A stretch of DNA of 64,000 bases from an uncultured Ulvibacter sp. (GCA_913063405.1 CAJXZB010000006.1:1-64000); one strand, 5' to 3'; shown: positions 38,303-48,832, counted from the stretch's first letter. A program made the numbers and translations. The notes: generated from the letters alone by a model not told the origin.

Positions 38303-41300
38303 GTTGTTTTATAGCGCATATCAATTCATTTCTAAAAATAGGATGCTAAGCTTGTTTGGTTTCGTCCTAATTCTGGCATTTCTTGCTTTTTTGGCTACGA
38401 AAATTAAGTTTGAAGAAGACATCACCAAGCTTATCCCTTCCAATAGTAAAACTCAAGAAGTTCAACGTGTTTTAAAATCGGTAAATTTCACCGATAAGAT
38501 TATTGTAAATATTAAAAGACAACCTAATGGGTCTGTTGAAGACTTAACCCAGTTTGCCACTCAGTTTATCGATAGTCTTGAAAAGAATGAGGAAGGTTAT
38601 GTTAAGAATATTCAAGGGAAGGTAGATGAAGATGCAATTGACGCTACTTTAGATTTTCTGTATCAAAATGCTCCATTGTTTTTGGATGAAACGGATTATC
38701 AATTAATAGCCAAGAAGCTTCAAAAGGAAAGTATTGAAACGATTACCCAGACCAATTTTAAAACCTTGATGTCACCATCAGGAATAGTTGCAAAGAAATC
38801 AATCCTGAGAGATCCTTTGGGGATTTCATTTATGGGTCTGAAGAAGTTAGAGAAACTTGGGATTGGGGATCAGTTTTTATTAAAAGATGGATTCTTACTG
38901 AGTAAAAACAAACAAAACCTATTGCTTTTTATCACACCAACGTTTCCTTCAAGTGAAACGGATAAAAATGAAGCTTTTGCCGAACGACTTTATCTGCTGC
39001 AAGATCAACTCAATGAAGACTTTAAAGATAGTATAGCGAGTGAGTATTTTGGAGCGGTCTTGATAGCCGTTGCAAATGCACAACAAATCAAGAAGGATAT
39101 TCAATTTACAGTAGGAATTGCCTTGACTATTCTCATGCTCATTTTTATTTTATTTTATAGAAAGTTAACGATCCCTCTTATTTTATTTGCCCCTACAGTT
39201 TTTGGAGGGTTACTATCCGTGGCAGTTCTTTACCTCCTTCGGACAGAAATTTCGGCTATTTCCTTGGGGATCGGTTCAGTTTTGTTGGGTGTTACGTTGG
39301 ATTATTCCCTTCACATTCTTACCCATATTCGGAATAATAAAAGCATAAAAGACCTGTATCGCGATATTACGAAGCCCATTTTAATGAGCAGCCTCACAAC
39401 GGCACTCGCCTTTTTGTGTTTGCTGTTTTTAGATTCTCAGGCGCTTCAAGATTTGGGAATTTTTGCTGCGATGAGTGTTTTAGGAGCTTCGGTGTTTGCC
39501 TTACTTTTTATCCCTCAAGTATATAAGGGCGGTATTCAGAAAGAGCGAAAACCAAATATATTGGATACGATTGCGGGGTACAATTTCCATAAGAAAAAAT
39601 GGAGTATTGGTCTTGTAGCGGTTCTCCTGCTGGTAAGCTTGTTTACCTATAATAAGGTGATTTTCAATAAGGATATTTCCAAACTAAATTTTGAACCACC
39701 AGCCGCTACTAAGGCAAAAGAGAATTTGGACGCGCTTACTAATTTAGCTTCAAAATCTATTTATCTGGCTGCCTTCGGAAATACCACAGAAGCAGCTTTA
39801 CAGGCAAATGATTCGGTTTTTAAGAAGCTTCAGAAGCTTGAAGATGATGAAGCAATTGTTAGTTTTAGTTCCGTAGGGGGTGTGTTGTATTCTGAAGAGA
39901 TTCAGAAACAAAAAATAGCACGTTGGAAGGCATTTTGGAGTCCCCAAACCATTGTCGATACAAAGAATAACTTAATAGAGAGCGGTAAATCACTTGGGTT
40001 TAAGCCAAGTACGTATAATCAATTTTATAGGCAGTTGGAGACAGATTTTGCCCCTCTTGAGGTTGATGACTATAGTGCGATTACCACCTTTTCGATTGAT
40101 GATTTTATAACCGAAGATGCAGATTTTGTCACAGTCACAAGTTTAGTAAAAGTTGATGTGGCCAACATCGATAGGGTGAGAGCTACCTTTATGGATAATA
40201 CGAGAATTCTGACTATTGATCGACAAGAAATGAACGAAACCCTTTTGGGAAATCTAAAGAATGATTTTAATAGTTTGATAGGCTATTCTCTAATCGTGGT
40301 GGTGCTCATATTGTTGCTATTCTTCCGAAGCTTTTCTTTAACTCTTGTAACGGTAATTCCAATCTTTCTTACTTGGTTCATAACCATTGGTGTGATGGGA
40401 TTGTTGGGGATAGAATTTAATATTTTCAATATTATTATTTCTACGTTTATCTTCGGTTTGGGAATTGATTATTGCATTTTTATCACCAATGGAATGCTCA
40501 AGGAGAATCAAACAGGGGAGAAAACACTAGCCACACATAAGACCTCAATTATACTTTCGGTGATCACAACGATTTTAGGTGTAGGTGTTTTAATCTTTGC
40601 AAAACACCCAGCGCTTTATTCGATTTCTTTAGTTTCGATTATTGGAATTTTCTCCGCAATGTTTGTTTCCTTTAGCATTCAGCCGTTGCTTTTTAGACTA
40701 TTGATTGGAAGTCGAACCAAACGCCCTATTTCTTTTAGACTACTTATTCATTCAGTTCTTTCTTTTACTTATTATGGCCTAGGAGGTCTTTGTCTTTCCA
40801 TTTTTAGTGTATTGATAATGCCGCTTATTCCATTAAGTAAGAAGGTTAAAATGCGAGGTTTTCACAAGGTGATTTCGAAGTTTATGAAATCGGTTCTCTA
40901 TACCAATCCTTTTATAAAGAAGAAGGTTATTAATGAAGGGAATGAGACTTTTTCGAAGCCCGGAATCATTATTGCAAATCATACTTCGTTCCTGGATATA
41001 TTGGCGGTTGGTATGTTGCACCCAAAGATTATCTTTTTAGTGAATGATTGGGTGTATAACTCACCAATATTTGGAAAAGCAGTACAGATGGCAGGTTTTT
41101 ACCCTGTTTCTGGGGGGATTGAGAAAGGAGTAGATCATTTAAAAGTAAAGGTTGCTCAAGGCTATTCTCTAATGGCGTTTCCTGAGGGAACAAGATCGAC
41201 AACCAATAAGGTAAGGCGGTTTCATAAAGGGGCGTTTTTTCTTGCAGAGCAGCTCGATCTTGATATTATTCCAGTTCTTATACATGGAAATTCTGAAGTG

Positions 41301-41930
41301 CTTCCTAAAGGAAGCTTTGTGATTCGTAGCGGAAGCATTACTGTAAAAATACTAGACCGCATTCGGGCTCAGGATACCTCTTTTGGAACAGCCTATAAGG
41401 ATAGAACAAAAGCAATTAGTGGTTTTTATAGAAAAAAGTTTGATACACTTCGGAAGGAGATAGAAAGGGAAACTTATTTCCATAATGTTGTAAAACAAGA
41501 CTACAGATATAAAGGTGATGCCTTTTACAGTGGTGTCGTTGCTGATTTAAAAGAAAATAAAACTACCTATAAAAAGGCACTCGATCTAATTGGCAAAAAG
41601 AGCATTATTGTCAATATTTCGGACGGGGATGGACAATTAGATTTCTTGCTGCTCTTGGATAGTGCGGACCGTAAGATTTGTACTTTTATTGAAGATAAAA
41701 TTAGCCGAGATATTGTAACGAATAGTTTTATCACTGCGCACTATAATAGAATGGTGTTTGCCACATCTAAAGAAGAAGCGCTAACACATCCAGCCGATGT
41801 CTTTATACTGAAGGCTTCTGACAAGGAGTATTTTGAATCAGAATATCTTGGAAGGAATAAATTTTTAGACTTTCAAATTCTTTATGAAAACCAGAATCTT
41901 ATTATCTTTAAACAAAAGGCAGATACTTGA
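38295..41930 (+). CDS. MMPL/RND-type exporter fused to PlsC-type acyltransferase and C-terminal methyltransferase-like domain
   Basis: Two MMPL halves with TM bundles; 'IIIANHTSFLDILAVG', 'FPEGTRS' PlsC motifs; C-terminal ~140 aa domain. Confidence 0.9.
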   Translation: MSRLFYSAYQFISKNRMLSLFGFVLILAFLAFLATKIKFEEDITKLIPSNSKTQEVQRVLKSVNFTDKIIVNIKRQPNGSVEDLTQFATQFIDSLEKNEEGYVKNIQGKVDEDAIDATLDFLYQNAPLFLDETDYQLIAKKLQKESIETITQTNFKTLMSPSGIVAKKSILRDPLGISFMGLKKLEKLGIGDQFLLKDGFLLSKNKQNLLLFITPTFPSSETDKNEAFAERLYLLQDQLNEDFKDSIASEYFGAVLIAVANAQQIKKDIQFTVGIALTILMLIFILFYRKLTIPLILFAPTVFGGLLSVAVLYLLRTEISAISLGIGSVLLGVTLDYSLHILTHIRNNKSIKDLYRDITKPILMSSLTTALAFLCLLFLDSQALQDLGIFAAMSVLGASVFALLFIPQVYKGGIQKERKPNILDTIAGYNFHKKKWSIGLVAVLLLVSLFTYNKVIFNKDISKLNFEPPAATKAKENLDALTNLASKSIYLAAFGNTTEAALQANDSVFKKLQKLEDDEAIVSFSSVGGVLYSEEIQKQKIARWKAFWSPQTIVDTKNNLIESGKSLGFKPSTYNQFYRQLETDFAPLEVDDYSAITTFSIDDFITEDADFVTVTSLVKVDVANIDRVRATFMDNTRILTIDRQEMNETLLGNLKNDFNSLIGYSLIVVVLILLLFFRSFSLTLVTVIPIFLTWFITIGVMGLLGIEFNIFNIIISTFIFGLGIDYCIFITNGMLKENQTGEKTLATHKTSIILSVITTILGVGVLIFAKHPALYSISLVSIIGIFSAMFVSFSIQPLLFRLLIGSRTKRPISFRLLIHSVLSFTYYGLGGLCLSIFSVLIMPLIPLSKKVKMRGFHKVISKFMKSVLYTNPFIKKKVINEGNETFSKPGIIIANHTSFLDILAVGMLHPKIIFLVNDWVYNSPIFGKAVQMAGFYPVSGGIEKGVDHLKVKVAQGYSLMAFPEGTRSTTNKVRRFHKGAFFLAEQLDLDIIPVLIHGNSEVLPKGSFVIRSGSITVKILDRIRAQDTSFGTAYKDRTKAISGFYRKKFDTLRKEIERETYFHNVVKQDYRYKGDAFYSGVVADLKENKTTYKKALDLIGKKSIIVNISDGDGQLDFLLLLDSADRKICTFIEDKISRDIVTNSFITAHYNRMVFATSKEEALTHPADVFILKASDKEYFESEYLGRNKFLDFQILYENQNLIIFKQKADT

Positions 41931-43474
41931 AACTAAAGGAAAAATACGATATCGTAATTGTTGGTAGTGGTCTAGGAGGTCTGGTGTCTGCGATTATTCT
42001 TGCCAAAGAAGGTAAGAGTGTTTGTGTGCTTGAAAAGAATCAACAGTACGGCGGAAATCTTCAAACTTTTTCGCGTAATAAAACTATTTTCGATACGGGA
42101 GTTCATTATATTGGAGGGCTTTCCGAAGGACAAAACTTATACCAGTATTTTAAGTATCTCGGTATCATGGACGATATTGAGCTTAAGAAATTGGATGAAG
42201 ATGGGTTTGATATTATTACGTTCGATGATGATGCCATTGAATACAAGCACGGCCAGGGTTATGAAAATTTTATAAAGGGATTGGTGTCTCAATTTCCTGA
42301 TGAGGAAAAAGGGATTCGGACCTATTGTGATAAACTGAGAGAGACCTGTGATAAATTTCCGTTGTACAATGTAAAACTTGGGAAACCATATTATGACGAT
42401 ACAGAAGTTTTTGAACTCTTTGCAAAGGAGTATATTGATTCTGTTACCACAAACAAAAAGTTGAGAGCGGTTCTTGGCGGAAGTAACTTGTTATATGCAG
42501 GCGAAGCCGATCGAACCCCATTTTATGTACATGCCCTATCGGTAAATAGTTATATAGTGAGCTCTTATCGATGTATGAATGGTGGGAGTCAAATAACCAA
42601 AGCTCTACTTAAGAGATTAAAAGAAGCTGGGGGCGAGGCATATAAACGTCATGAAGTAGTAGACTTTGAGGTTGTTGATAAACAGGTAATTTCCGCGACT
42701 ACTTCGAATGGAAAAGTAATCAAGGGAGATCTTTTTATTTCAAATATCGAACCTAAGCTTACCATAAAGATGGCCGGTGAAGAGAACTTCAGAAAATCAT
42801 ATGTTTCAAGAATTAGGGATATTGAGAGTACCATTGCGGCTTTTACTTTGTACTTGGCACTAAAACCAGGGACCTTCAAATATCTCAATAAGAATTATTA
42901 CCATCACAAGGATCCAAATGAGGTTTGGGATGTCCATAATTATTCCGAAGAGGATTGGCCTAAAGCCTATATGGTTTCAATGGGAGTTAAGAAGGATGGG
43001 AACGAATATGGAGATAATTTGGCAGCGATGACATATATGCATTTTGACGAGATGCAACCTTGGTTGGAGACGTTCAATACGGCTGCAGATCAAAATGAAC
43101 GAGGGCAAAGCTATGAAGAGTTTAAAAGAATTAAAGAAGAACAGTTTATTGTTGAGTTAGAAAAGAAGTTTCCAAATATAAGAGATTGTATTGAAGCAGT
43201 TTATTCCTCAACACCATTGTCTTATCGAGATTATATTGGCTGCAACAGAGGTTCAATGTATGGCTACGTAAAGGATGCCAACAACTCACTAAAGTCCTTT
43301 GTTTCGGCAAGAACGAAAATTAGAAACCTCTTTTTTACAGGCCAGAGCTTAAATATGCATGGAATTTTAGGCGTTACGATAAGCGGTGTTGTTACCTGCT
43401 CTACAATTCTTGGTGGAGAATATTTAGTGGATAAAATTCAACAAGCCAATAGTCTGGAAAAAGTTAATACTTAG
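41927..43474 (+). CDS. Phytoene desaturase/CrtI-like FAD oxidoreductase (TTG start)
   Basis: 'DIVIVGSGLGGLVSAIILAKEGKSVCVLEKNQQYGGNLQTF'; C-term 'NLFFTGQSLNMHGILGVTISG'. Confidence 0.9.
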   Translation: MKLKEKYDIVIVGSGLGGLVSAIILAKEGKSVCVLEKNQQYGGNLQTFSRNKTIFDTGVHYIGGLSEGQNLYQYFKYLGIMDDIELKKLDEDGFDIITFDDDAIEYKHGQGYENFIKGLVSQFPDEEKGIRTYCDKLRETCDKFPLYNVKLGKPYYDDTEVFELFAKEYIDSVTTNKKLRAVLGGSNLLYAGEADRTPFYVHALSVNSYIVSSYRCMNGGSQITKALLKRLKEAGGEAYKRHEVVDFEVVDKQVISATTSNGKVIKGDLFISNIEPKLTIKMAGEENFRKSYVSRIRDIESTIAAFTLYLALKPGTFKYLNKNYYHHKDPNEVWDVHNYSEEDWPKAYMVSMGVKKDGNEYGDNLAAMTYMHFDEMQPWLETFNTAADQNERGQSYEEFKRIKEEQFIVELEKKFPNIRDCIEAVYSSTPLSYRDYIGCNRGSMYGYVKDANNSLKSFVSARTKIRNLFFTGQSLNMHGILGVTISGVVTCSTILGGEYLVDKIQQANSLEKVNT

Positions 43475-43479
43475 ATTAA

Positions 43480-44361
43480 ATGGGACAGATTAGAACAATT
43501 CCAGTTGAAAGGGTTCAGAAGATTTCGAAAAAAGAGTTTGTAGAAAAATATTACAAACCACAACGCCCTGTTTTAATAGAAAACCTTATCGAGGATTGGC
43601 CTGCGTATAAAAAATGGAATATAGAATATTTTCAAGAACAAGCGGGAGATCAAATTGTGCCATTATACAATAGTGAACCCACAAAGGGAAAGCAGAATTC
43701 GGCAGCACCTGTTAAAGAGATGAAGCTCTACGATTATCTAGAGCTTTTAAAATCCCAACCTACAGATTTGCGTGTCTTCTTCTTTAATCTCTTGGATAAT
43801 GTTCCTAAGTTGCTTGAAGATATACGATATCCAGATATAGGGCTAAAATTTTTCAAAAGGCTTCCTGTTATGTTTTTTGGGGGCGGGGGCTCTAGAGTTT
43901 TACCACATTACGATATGGATCTATCAGATCTGGTTCATTTTCATTTTCACGGCCATAAGAGCGTTACTTTATTTTCACCAGAACAAACCAAGTATTTATA
44001 TAAGGTTCCATTTGCAGTACATAATTTGGAAATCATAGATATGGACAATCCAGATTTCTCAAAATATCCAGCAATGGCAGATGTTGAGGGCATTAAAGTT
44101 GAAATGAAACCTGGAGACTCACTTTATATGCCAAGCGGTTATTGGCACTACATTAAATATTTGGATGGGGGTTTTTCAATAACACTAAGAGCACTTCCAC
44201 GTCACCCCACAAGATTGATAAAAATGCTTGGAAATGTATTTTTAATGCGTCCTTTTGAAAATATTATGCGTAAAGTTTGCGGCCAGAAATGGGTGGATTA
44301 TAAGGAGGCTAGAATTGTGCGGAAAACGAATAGGAAATATGCAAAAGGGCTAAAGAACTAA
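43480..44361 (+). CDS. Cupin-like (JmjC-type) protein
   Basis: 'RPVLIENLIEDWPAYKKW', 'LPHYDMDLSD' HxD, 'GDSLYMPSGYWHYI'. Confidence 0.87.
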   Translation: MGQIRTIPVERVQKISKKEFVEKYYKPQRPVLIENLIEDWPAYKKWNIEYFQEQAGDQIVPLYNSEPTKGKQNSAAPVKEMKLYDYLELLKSQPTDLRVFFFNLLDNVPKLLEDIRYPDIGLKFFKRLPVMFFGGGGSRVLPHYDMDLSDLVHFHFHGHKSVTLFSPEQTKYLYKVPFAVHNLEIIDMDNPDFSKYPAMADVEGIKVEMKPGDSLYMPSGYWHYIKYLDGGFSITLRALPRHPTRLIKMLGNVFLMRPFENIMRKVCGQKWVDYKEARIVRKTNRKYAKGLKN

Positions 44362-46031
44362 TGATAAGGACTTATTTCTTTTACCTGAGCCTACTTTTTA
44401 TATTGGTTTCTTGCGGGACTGCGAAGTCGCTAAAAGACCGTCCCAATATAAGTCGTTACAACGCGGAAATTCCTCAAAGGGTGAAAACTTCAGATTCAAC
44501 GTTTCATCTTGGAAACAATTTTCTTCTGAAAAATAAGCACGGACTTTGGGAAATGTATTTGGAAGGAGACCCTTTGGAACGAGGATTGACCATGGGTAGT
44601 TTAACAAGGGAATTATTACAAAGACAAGAAGATGTTTTCTTGTCTAAGGTAAATGATCTGGTGCCTTCCAAAACAAAACAATCGCTGCTAAGAGGGCTTT
44701 TAAAGTGGTACAATCGTAAAATGTATCGTCATATCTCTGAAGAATTTAAAGCCGAAATTTATGGCGTCTCTAGATATTCTTCTTCCGACTTTAACAACAT
44801 CGCACCTCCATATCTAAGAGCGCTTTATTTGCATAGCGCTCACGACATTGGTCACGCTCTGCAAGATTTAGCCTTGGTGGGCTGTTCGTCTTTCGCTGTT
44901 TGGGGTGATAAATCTGAAGATGGTAGTTTGCTAATAGGTCGGAATTTCGATTTCTATGCTGGTGATGACTTTGCTAAAGAAAAGATAATCGCATTTGTAA
45001 ACCCTTCCGAAGGTTATAAATATATGTCGGTTACCTGGGGAGGAATGATAGGAGTGGTTTCGGGAATGAACGATCAGGGTCTTACGGTAACTATTAACGC
45101 GGGAAAATCCAAGATTCCGTTAATCGCTAAGACACCAATATCCTTGGTTACACGAGAAATTTTGCAGTATGCTTCCACGATTGAGGAGGCCATTGCTATT
45201 GCAAAACGACGGGAGGTATTTGTTTCTGAAGGGATTTTTGTGGGAAGCGCAAAAGATAAAAAAGCGGCAGTAATAGAAGTGTCTCCCAATAAATTTGGGG
45301 TATATGAAGTCGCGAACTCGGCAGAGCAATTGGTTTGCTCCAATCATTTTCAGAGTATGGCTTATTCTGAAGACAAACGGAATCTGAAGCAAATTGCGGA
45401 GAGCCATTCGAAATATCGCTTCGATCGGATGGAAGAGTTAATCGAAGAGGAAAAAAAATTAAATCCAACCGAAGCAATTGCGATACTTAGAAATAAAGAA
45501 GGATTGGATGATAAAGCTATTGGCTTCGGAAATGAAAAGGCACTCAATCAGCTTTTGGCGCATCACGGTATTGTTTTTAAACCAGAGGAGTTAAAAGTTT
45601 GGATCTCTACCAATCCATATCAGTTGGGAGAGTTTGTTGCCTATGATTTAAATAAGGTTTTCAGTAATCGTGAGAAGAGCGTTTCAGAAGTGACGCTAGC
45701 GGAAACAAAGTTGTTGGTTTCTGAAGATTCTTTCGTAAAAACAGAAACATTTAAGGACTATGAAGCCTATCGCATTCTAGAACGAACTTTGGAAACAGCT
45801 CTTAGTAATGATACCCAAGTTTCTGAAGAATTTCTTTCAGAAGTAAGAACTAAGAATCCAAACTATTGGAAATCGCATTACCTTGCGGGCAAATATTATT
45901 ACACCCACAAAATGTATTCAATGGCTTTGGATGCTTTTGAAGAAGCAAATACCAAGGAGATTACCACCGTTCCAGACCAAGAAAGCGTGGACAAGTACAT
46001 TAAAAAATCAAAACGAAAAGTAAGAAAATGA
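44361..46031 (+). CDS. C45 family autoproteolytic acyltransferase/hydrolase, lipoprotein
   Basis: Lipobox 'FILVSCG'; 'LVGCSSFAVWGDKSEDGSLLIGRNFDF' nucleophile region. Confidence 0.87.
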   Translation: MIRTYFFYLSLLFILVSCGTAKSLKDRPNISRYNAEIPQRVKTSDSTFHLGNNFLLKNKHGLWEMYLEGDPLERGLTMGSLTRELLQRQEDVFLSKVNDLVPSKTKQSLLRGLLKWYNRKMYRHISEEFKAEIYGVSRYSSSDFNNIAPPYLRALYLHSAHDIGHALQDLALVGCSSFAVWGDKSEDGSLLIGRNFDFYAGDDFAKEKIIAFVNPSEGYKYMSVTWGGMIGVVSGMNDQGLTVTINAGKSKIPLIAKTPISLVTREILQYASTIEEAIAIAKRREVFVSEGIFVGSAKDKKAAVIEVSPNKFGVYEVANSAEQLVCSNHFQSMAYSEDKRNLKQIAESHSKYRFDRMEELIEEEKKLNPTEAIAILRNKEGLDDKAIGFGNEKALNQLLAHHGIVFKPEELKVWISTNPYQLGEFVAYDLNKVFSNREKSVSEVTLAETKLLVSEDSFVKTETFKDYEAYRILERTLETALSNDTQVSEEFLSEVRTKNPNYWKSHYLAGKYYYTHKMYSMALDAFEEANTKEITTVPDQESVDKYIKKSKRKVRK

Positions 46032-47317
46032 TTCCTGAAATTGAAAAAGCGTCGAAAGAGAAAATTAAAGGAATTCAGGAAAAAAAACTGAAAAGCTTAC
46101 TTAAATATCTTCTCAAACATTCTATCTATTACCAGAGGGTGTTTAAAGAGTACCAGGTCAATTTGGATGCGATAAATACTTTAGAGGATCTGTCTAAGAT
46201 TCCCGTGACTACAAAAGATCAATTGCAGCAGAGTAATGATGACTTTATATGTGTTCCGAAGGGTAAAATTATTGACTATGTTACTACTTCTGGTACGTTA
46301 GGTGAGCCAGTTACCTTTGCTTTAACGGATAATGACTTGGATCGTTTGGCTTATAATGAAGCAATTTCTTTCGCCTGTGCAGGTGTGGGACAAGACGATG
46401 TGATGCAACTAATGACAACAATGGATCGTCGGTTTATGGCTGGGTTGGCATATTTCTTAGGTGCTAGAAAATTGGGTGCGGGTATTATAAGAGTGGGCTC
46501 TGGAATTCCAGAATTGCAATGGGATTCTATTAAAAAGTTTCAACCTACCTACTTAATTTGCGTTCCTTCTTTTTTACTGAAGCTAATAGAGTTTGCACAA
46601 CAACACGATATCGATTTAAACAATACAAGCGTAAAAGGAGCCATTTGTATTGGAGAACCTATTAAAAATCAAGACTTCTCATTAAATGTCCTTGCTTCAA
46701 AAATCAAGGCCTTCTGGGATATTGAATTATACTCCACTTATGCATCTACGGAGATGAGTACCGCTTTTAACGAATGTGAGTATCATAGCGGAGGACATCA
46801 CCACCCTGAACTCATTATCGCCGAAATATTGGATGATGATGATCAAGTGGTTGCTGAAGGAGAGGTTGGTGAATTAGTGATCACAACGCTTGGGGTGGAG
46901 GCGATGCCACTTCTTAGATTTAAAACAGGAGATATGATGATGGCACATGCCGAGGCCTGTAAATGTGGTCGCAACACCATGCGATTAGGGCCAGTAGTAG
47001 GGCGAAAAAAACAAATGATAAAATACAAAGGAACTACACTATATCCACCAGCAATGTATAATGTGCTAAATCATTTTAGAGAGGTGGATATTTTTGTAAT
47101 TGAGATTTCTCACAACGATCTAGGGACCGACGAAATCCTGGTTAAGATTGCCGCAAAGAATGAATCTGAAACACTTCTAACTGAGATTAAGGATCACTTT
47201 AGGGCCAAACTAAGAGTATTACCTCGTATTGAATTCTATGACAAAAAAGAACTCAATGTTTTGCGTTTTCCAGCAATGAGTCGTAAACCTGTTGAATTGA
47301 TCGATAGGCGAGAGTAG
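46028..47317 (+). CDS. PaaK-like AMP-forming phenylacetate-CoA ligase family
   Basis: 'YVTTSGTLGEPVTF', 'YASTEMSTAFNECE', 'RFKTGDMM'. Confidence 0.9.
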   Translation: MIPEIEKASKEKIKGIQEKKLKSLLKYLLKHSIYYQRVFKEYQVNLDAINTLEDLSKIPVTTKDQLQQSNDDFICVPKGKIIDYVTTSGTLGEPVTFALTDNDLDRLAYNEAISFACAGVGQDDVMQLMTTMDRRFMAGLAYFLGARKLGAGIIRVGSGIPELQWDSIKKFQPTYLICVPSFLLKLIEFAQQHDIDLNNTSVKGAICIGEPIKNQDFSLNVLASKIKAFWDIELYSTYASTEMSTAFNECEYHSGGHHHPELIIAEILDDDDQVVAEGEVGELVITTLGVEAMPLLRFKTGDMMMAHAEACKCGRNTMRLGPVVGRKKQMIKYKGTTLYPPAMYNVLNHFREVDIFVIEISHNDLGTDEILVKIAAKNESETLLTEIKDHFRAKLRVLPRIEFYDKKELNVLRFPAMSRKPVELIDRRE

Positions 47318-47428
47318 AAGAGTTGAAAACGAAGTAGCAATATGGGTAGAGGATTTATTCTTTTAAAGGTGTTAGTTCTATATTTCTACTAACTACCAAT
47401 CACCTATTTTCAATAGGAACGTTTTTCT

Positions 47429-48011
47429 CTAATAATAACCAAGTATGCCCAAAGGGCTAGAAGAACCCAAATTGAAAACAGAGTAATATCGATTAATTTC
47501 ATTAGGGCTATTTGAATTTAGTTTTAAGGGCTGATCAACGCTTGGCAGGTTCGCGATGTGGATTGCAAAACCATTCATTACAGGTTTCCAGTGGTTGTTT
47601 CGCAGCACATAAAGAAAGTATTTAAGAAGATTAGGATCTTTAAGTTTTGCAGTAACCAACAATAAATCTCTATCAAATCCATCTAAATTTATTTTAGAGA
47701 CACTCCCTCCATAAGTTTGCGGAATGGAAATTTGTGGCAGACTTTTATTTCCGAAGGAAATATAGGTGGTTTCATTTGTAATATCAACTCACGAAACATG
47801 CGCATAGAATGAATTTAAATCTCCATTAAAATTCCCTGTAACCACTCCTTCCGGAATAGAGGGAACAATGATAGGTTCTGGGTCGGTGTTAACAGGAATA
47901 GTTGTTGTTTGTTCTGGTTCTGAATCAACAACAATGAGTTTTGTCTGTTTACTGGATGCACCACACCCCTAAGAACAGAACCAAATGAAACGAAACGAAA
48001 AAACGAATCAT
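47429..48011 (-). pseudogene. Lipoprotein pseudogene (frameshift plus nonsense)
   Basis: MIRFFVSFHLVLFLG | frameshift at CCCC 47968-47971 | CGASSKQTKLIVVDSEPEQTTTIPVNTDPEP...FYAHVS* (TGA 47789-47791) then open to 47429. Confidence 0.8.
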
Positions 48012-48832
48012 TGAATTTTAAAAGTAATAACAGGCATATTCGCGTGATTTACTAAGTCTTCACTAACGCTTCCATTGAAGAAATGAGAAATACCTTTTCT
48101 TCCGTATGTACTCATTCCAATAAGTTGCGCATTTCTGTCCTTCGCGAATTGCAAAATTCCTTTTTCTATTGAGCTGTCATTATAGATGTTGAGGGTGTAG
48201 TTTTCAGCTCCCATTCCTTTTACAAAGTTGTCCATAAGACCATTAGCTTCTGCTGTAGTTCTAAAATCACCTGGAGTGTTTACAAAAAGGAGATGCATTT
48301 TGGCACCAATATTCTTAGCAAATTTTTGTGCCTCGTTAAAGCTCCATCGGCATTCTTCTGCGAAATCGGTTGCGAAGACGAAGTCATTGATTTCAAAAAC
48401 GGGATGATCATTTTTTATAACCAAAACAGGGATTTTGGATGTTCGTACAACCTTTTCGGTGTTACTTCCAATAAACATTTCTTTAAAACCACTGGCTCCA
48501 TGTGAACCCATAACTACTAAGTCAATATTGCTCTTTTCTACGGCCGCACTTATGTCATTATAAATTTCATTGTGACCAATTGCCTCGTGAACATTAACGT
48601 CTTGTAAATATGGTTTTTCAAGTATTTCTGAAAAATGCTTCTCTGCAAGTTTAATAAAGTAAAGAGATTCTGGAAGGTTGCTATTATCGCCAGATCCTCC
48701 AATACTTAGAGGCATTTCTAGGGAGTGTAGAAGGTAAATTTCACTTCCGTGTTTAACGGCCAGTTGAGCCGCCACCTTTATTGCATTTTCTGCTTGGGGG
48801 GAAAAGTCTGTGGGTACTAGAATTCTCTTCAT
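48008..48832 (-). CDS. Universal stress protein (two Usp domains)
   Basis: 'RILVPTDFSPQAENAIKVA', 'VMGSHGASG...GSNTEKVVR', 'GMSTYGRKGISHFFNGSVSEDLVNHANMPVI'. Confidence 0.93.
   Translation of the reverse strand: MKRILVPTDFSPQAENAIKVAAQLAVKHGSEIYLLHSLEMPLSIGGSGDNSNLPESLYFIKLAEKHFSEILEKPYLQDVNVHEAIGHNEIYNDISAAVEKSNIDLVVMGSHGASGFKEMFIGSNTEKVVRTSKIPVLVIKNDHPVFEINDFVFATDFAEECRWSFNEAQKFAKNIGAKMHLLFVNTPGDFRTTAEANGLMDNFVKGMGAENYTLNIYNDSSIEKGILQFAKDRNAQLIGMSTYGRKGISHFFNGSVSEDLVNHANMPVITFKIQ

Noticed and set aside
45074-45547. Cluster of minus-strand ORFs of 60-95 aa inside the C45 gene
   Set aside because: Overlap a strongly supported CDS and show no plausible protein features.
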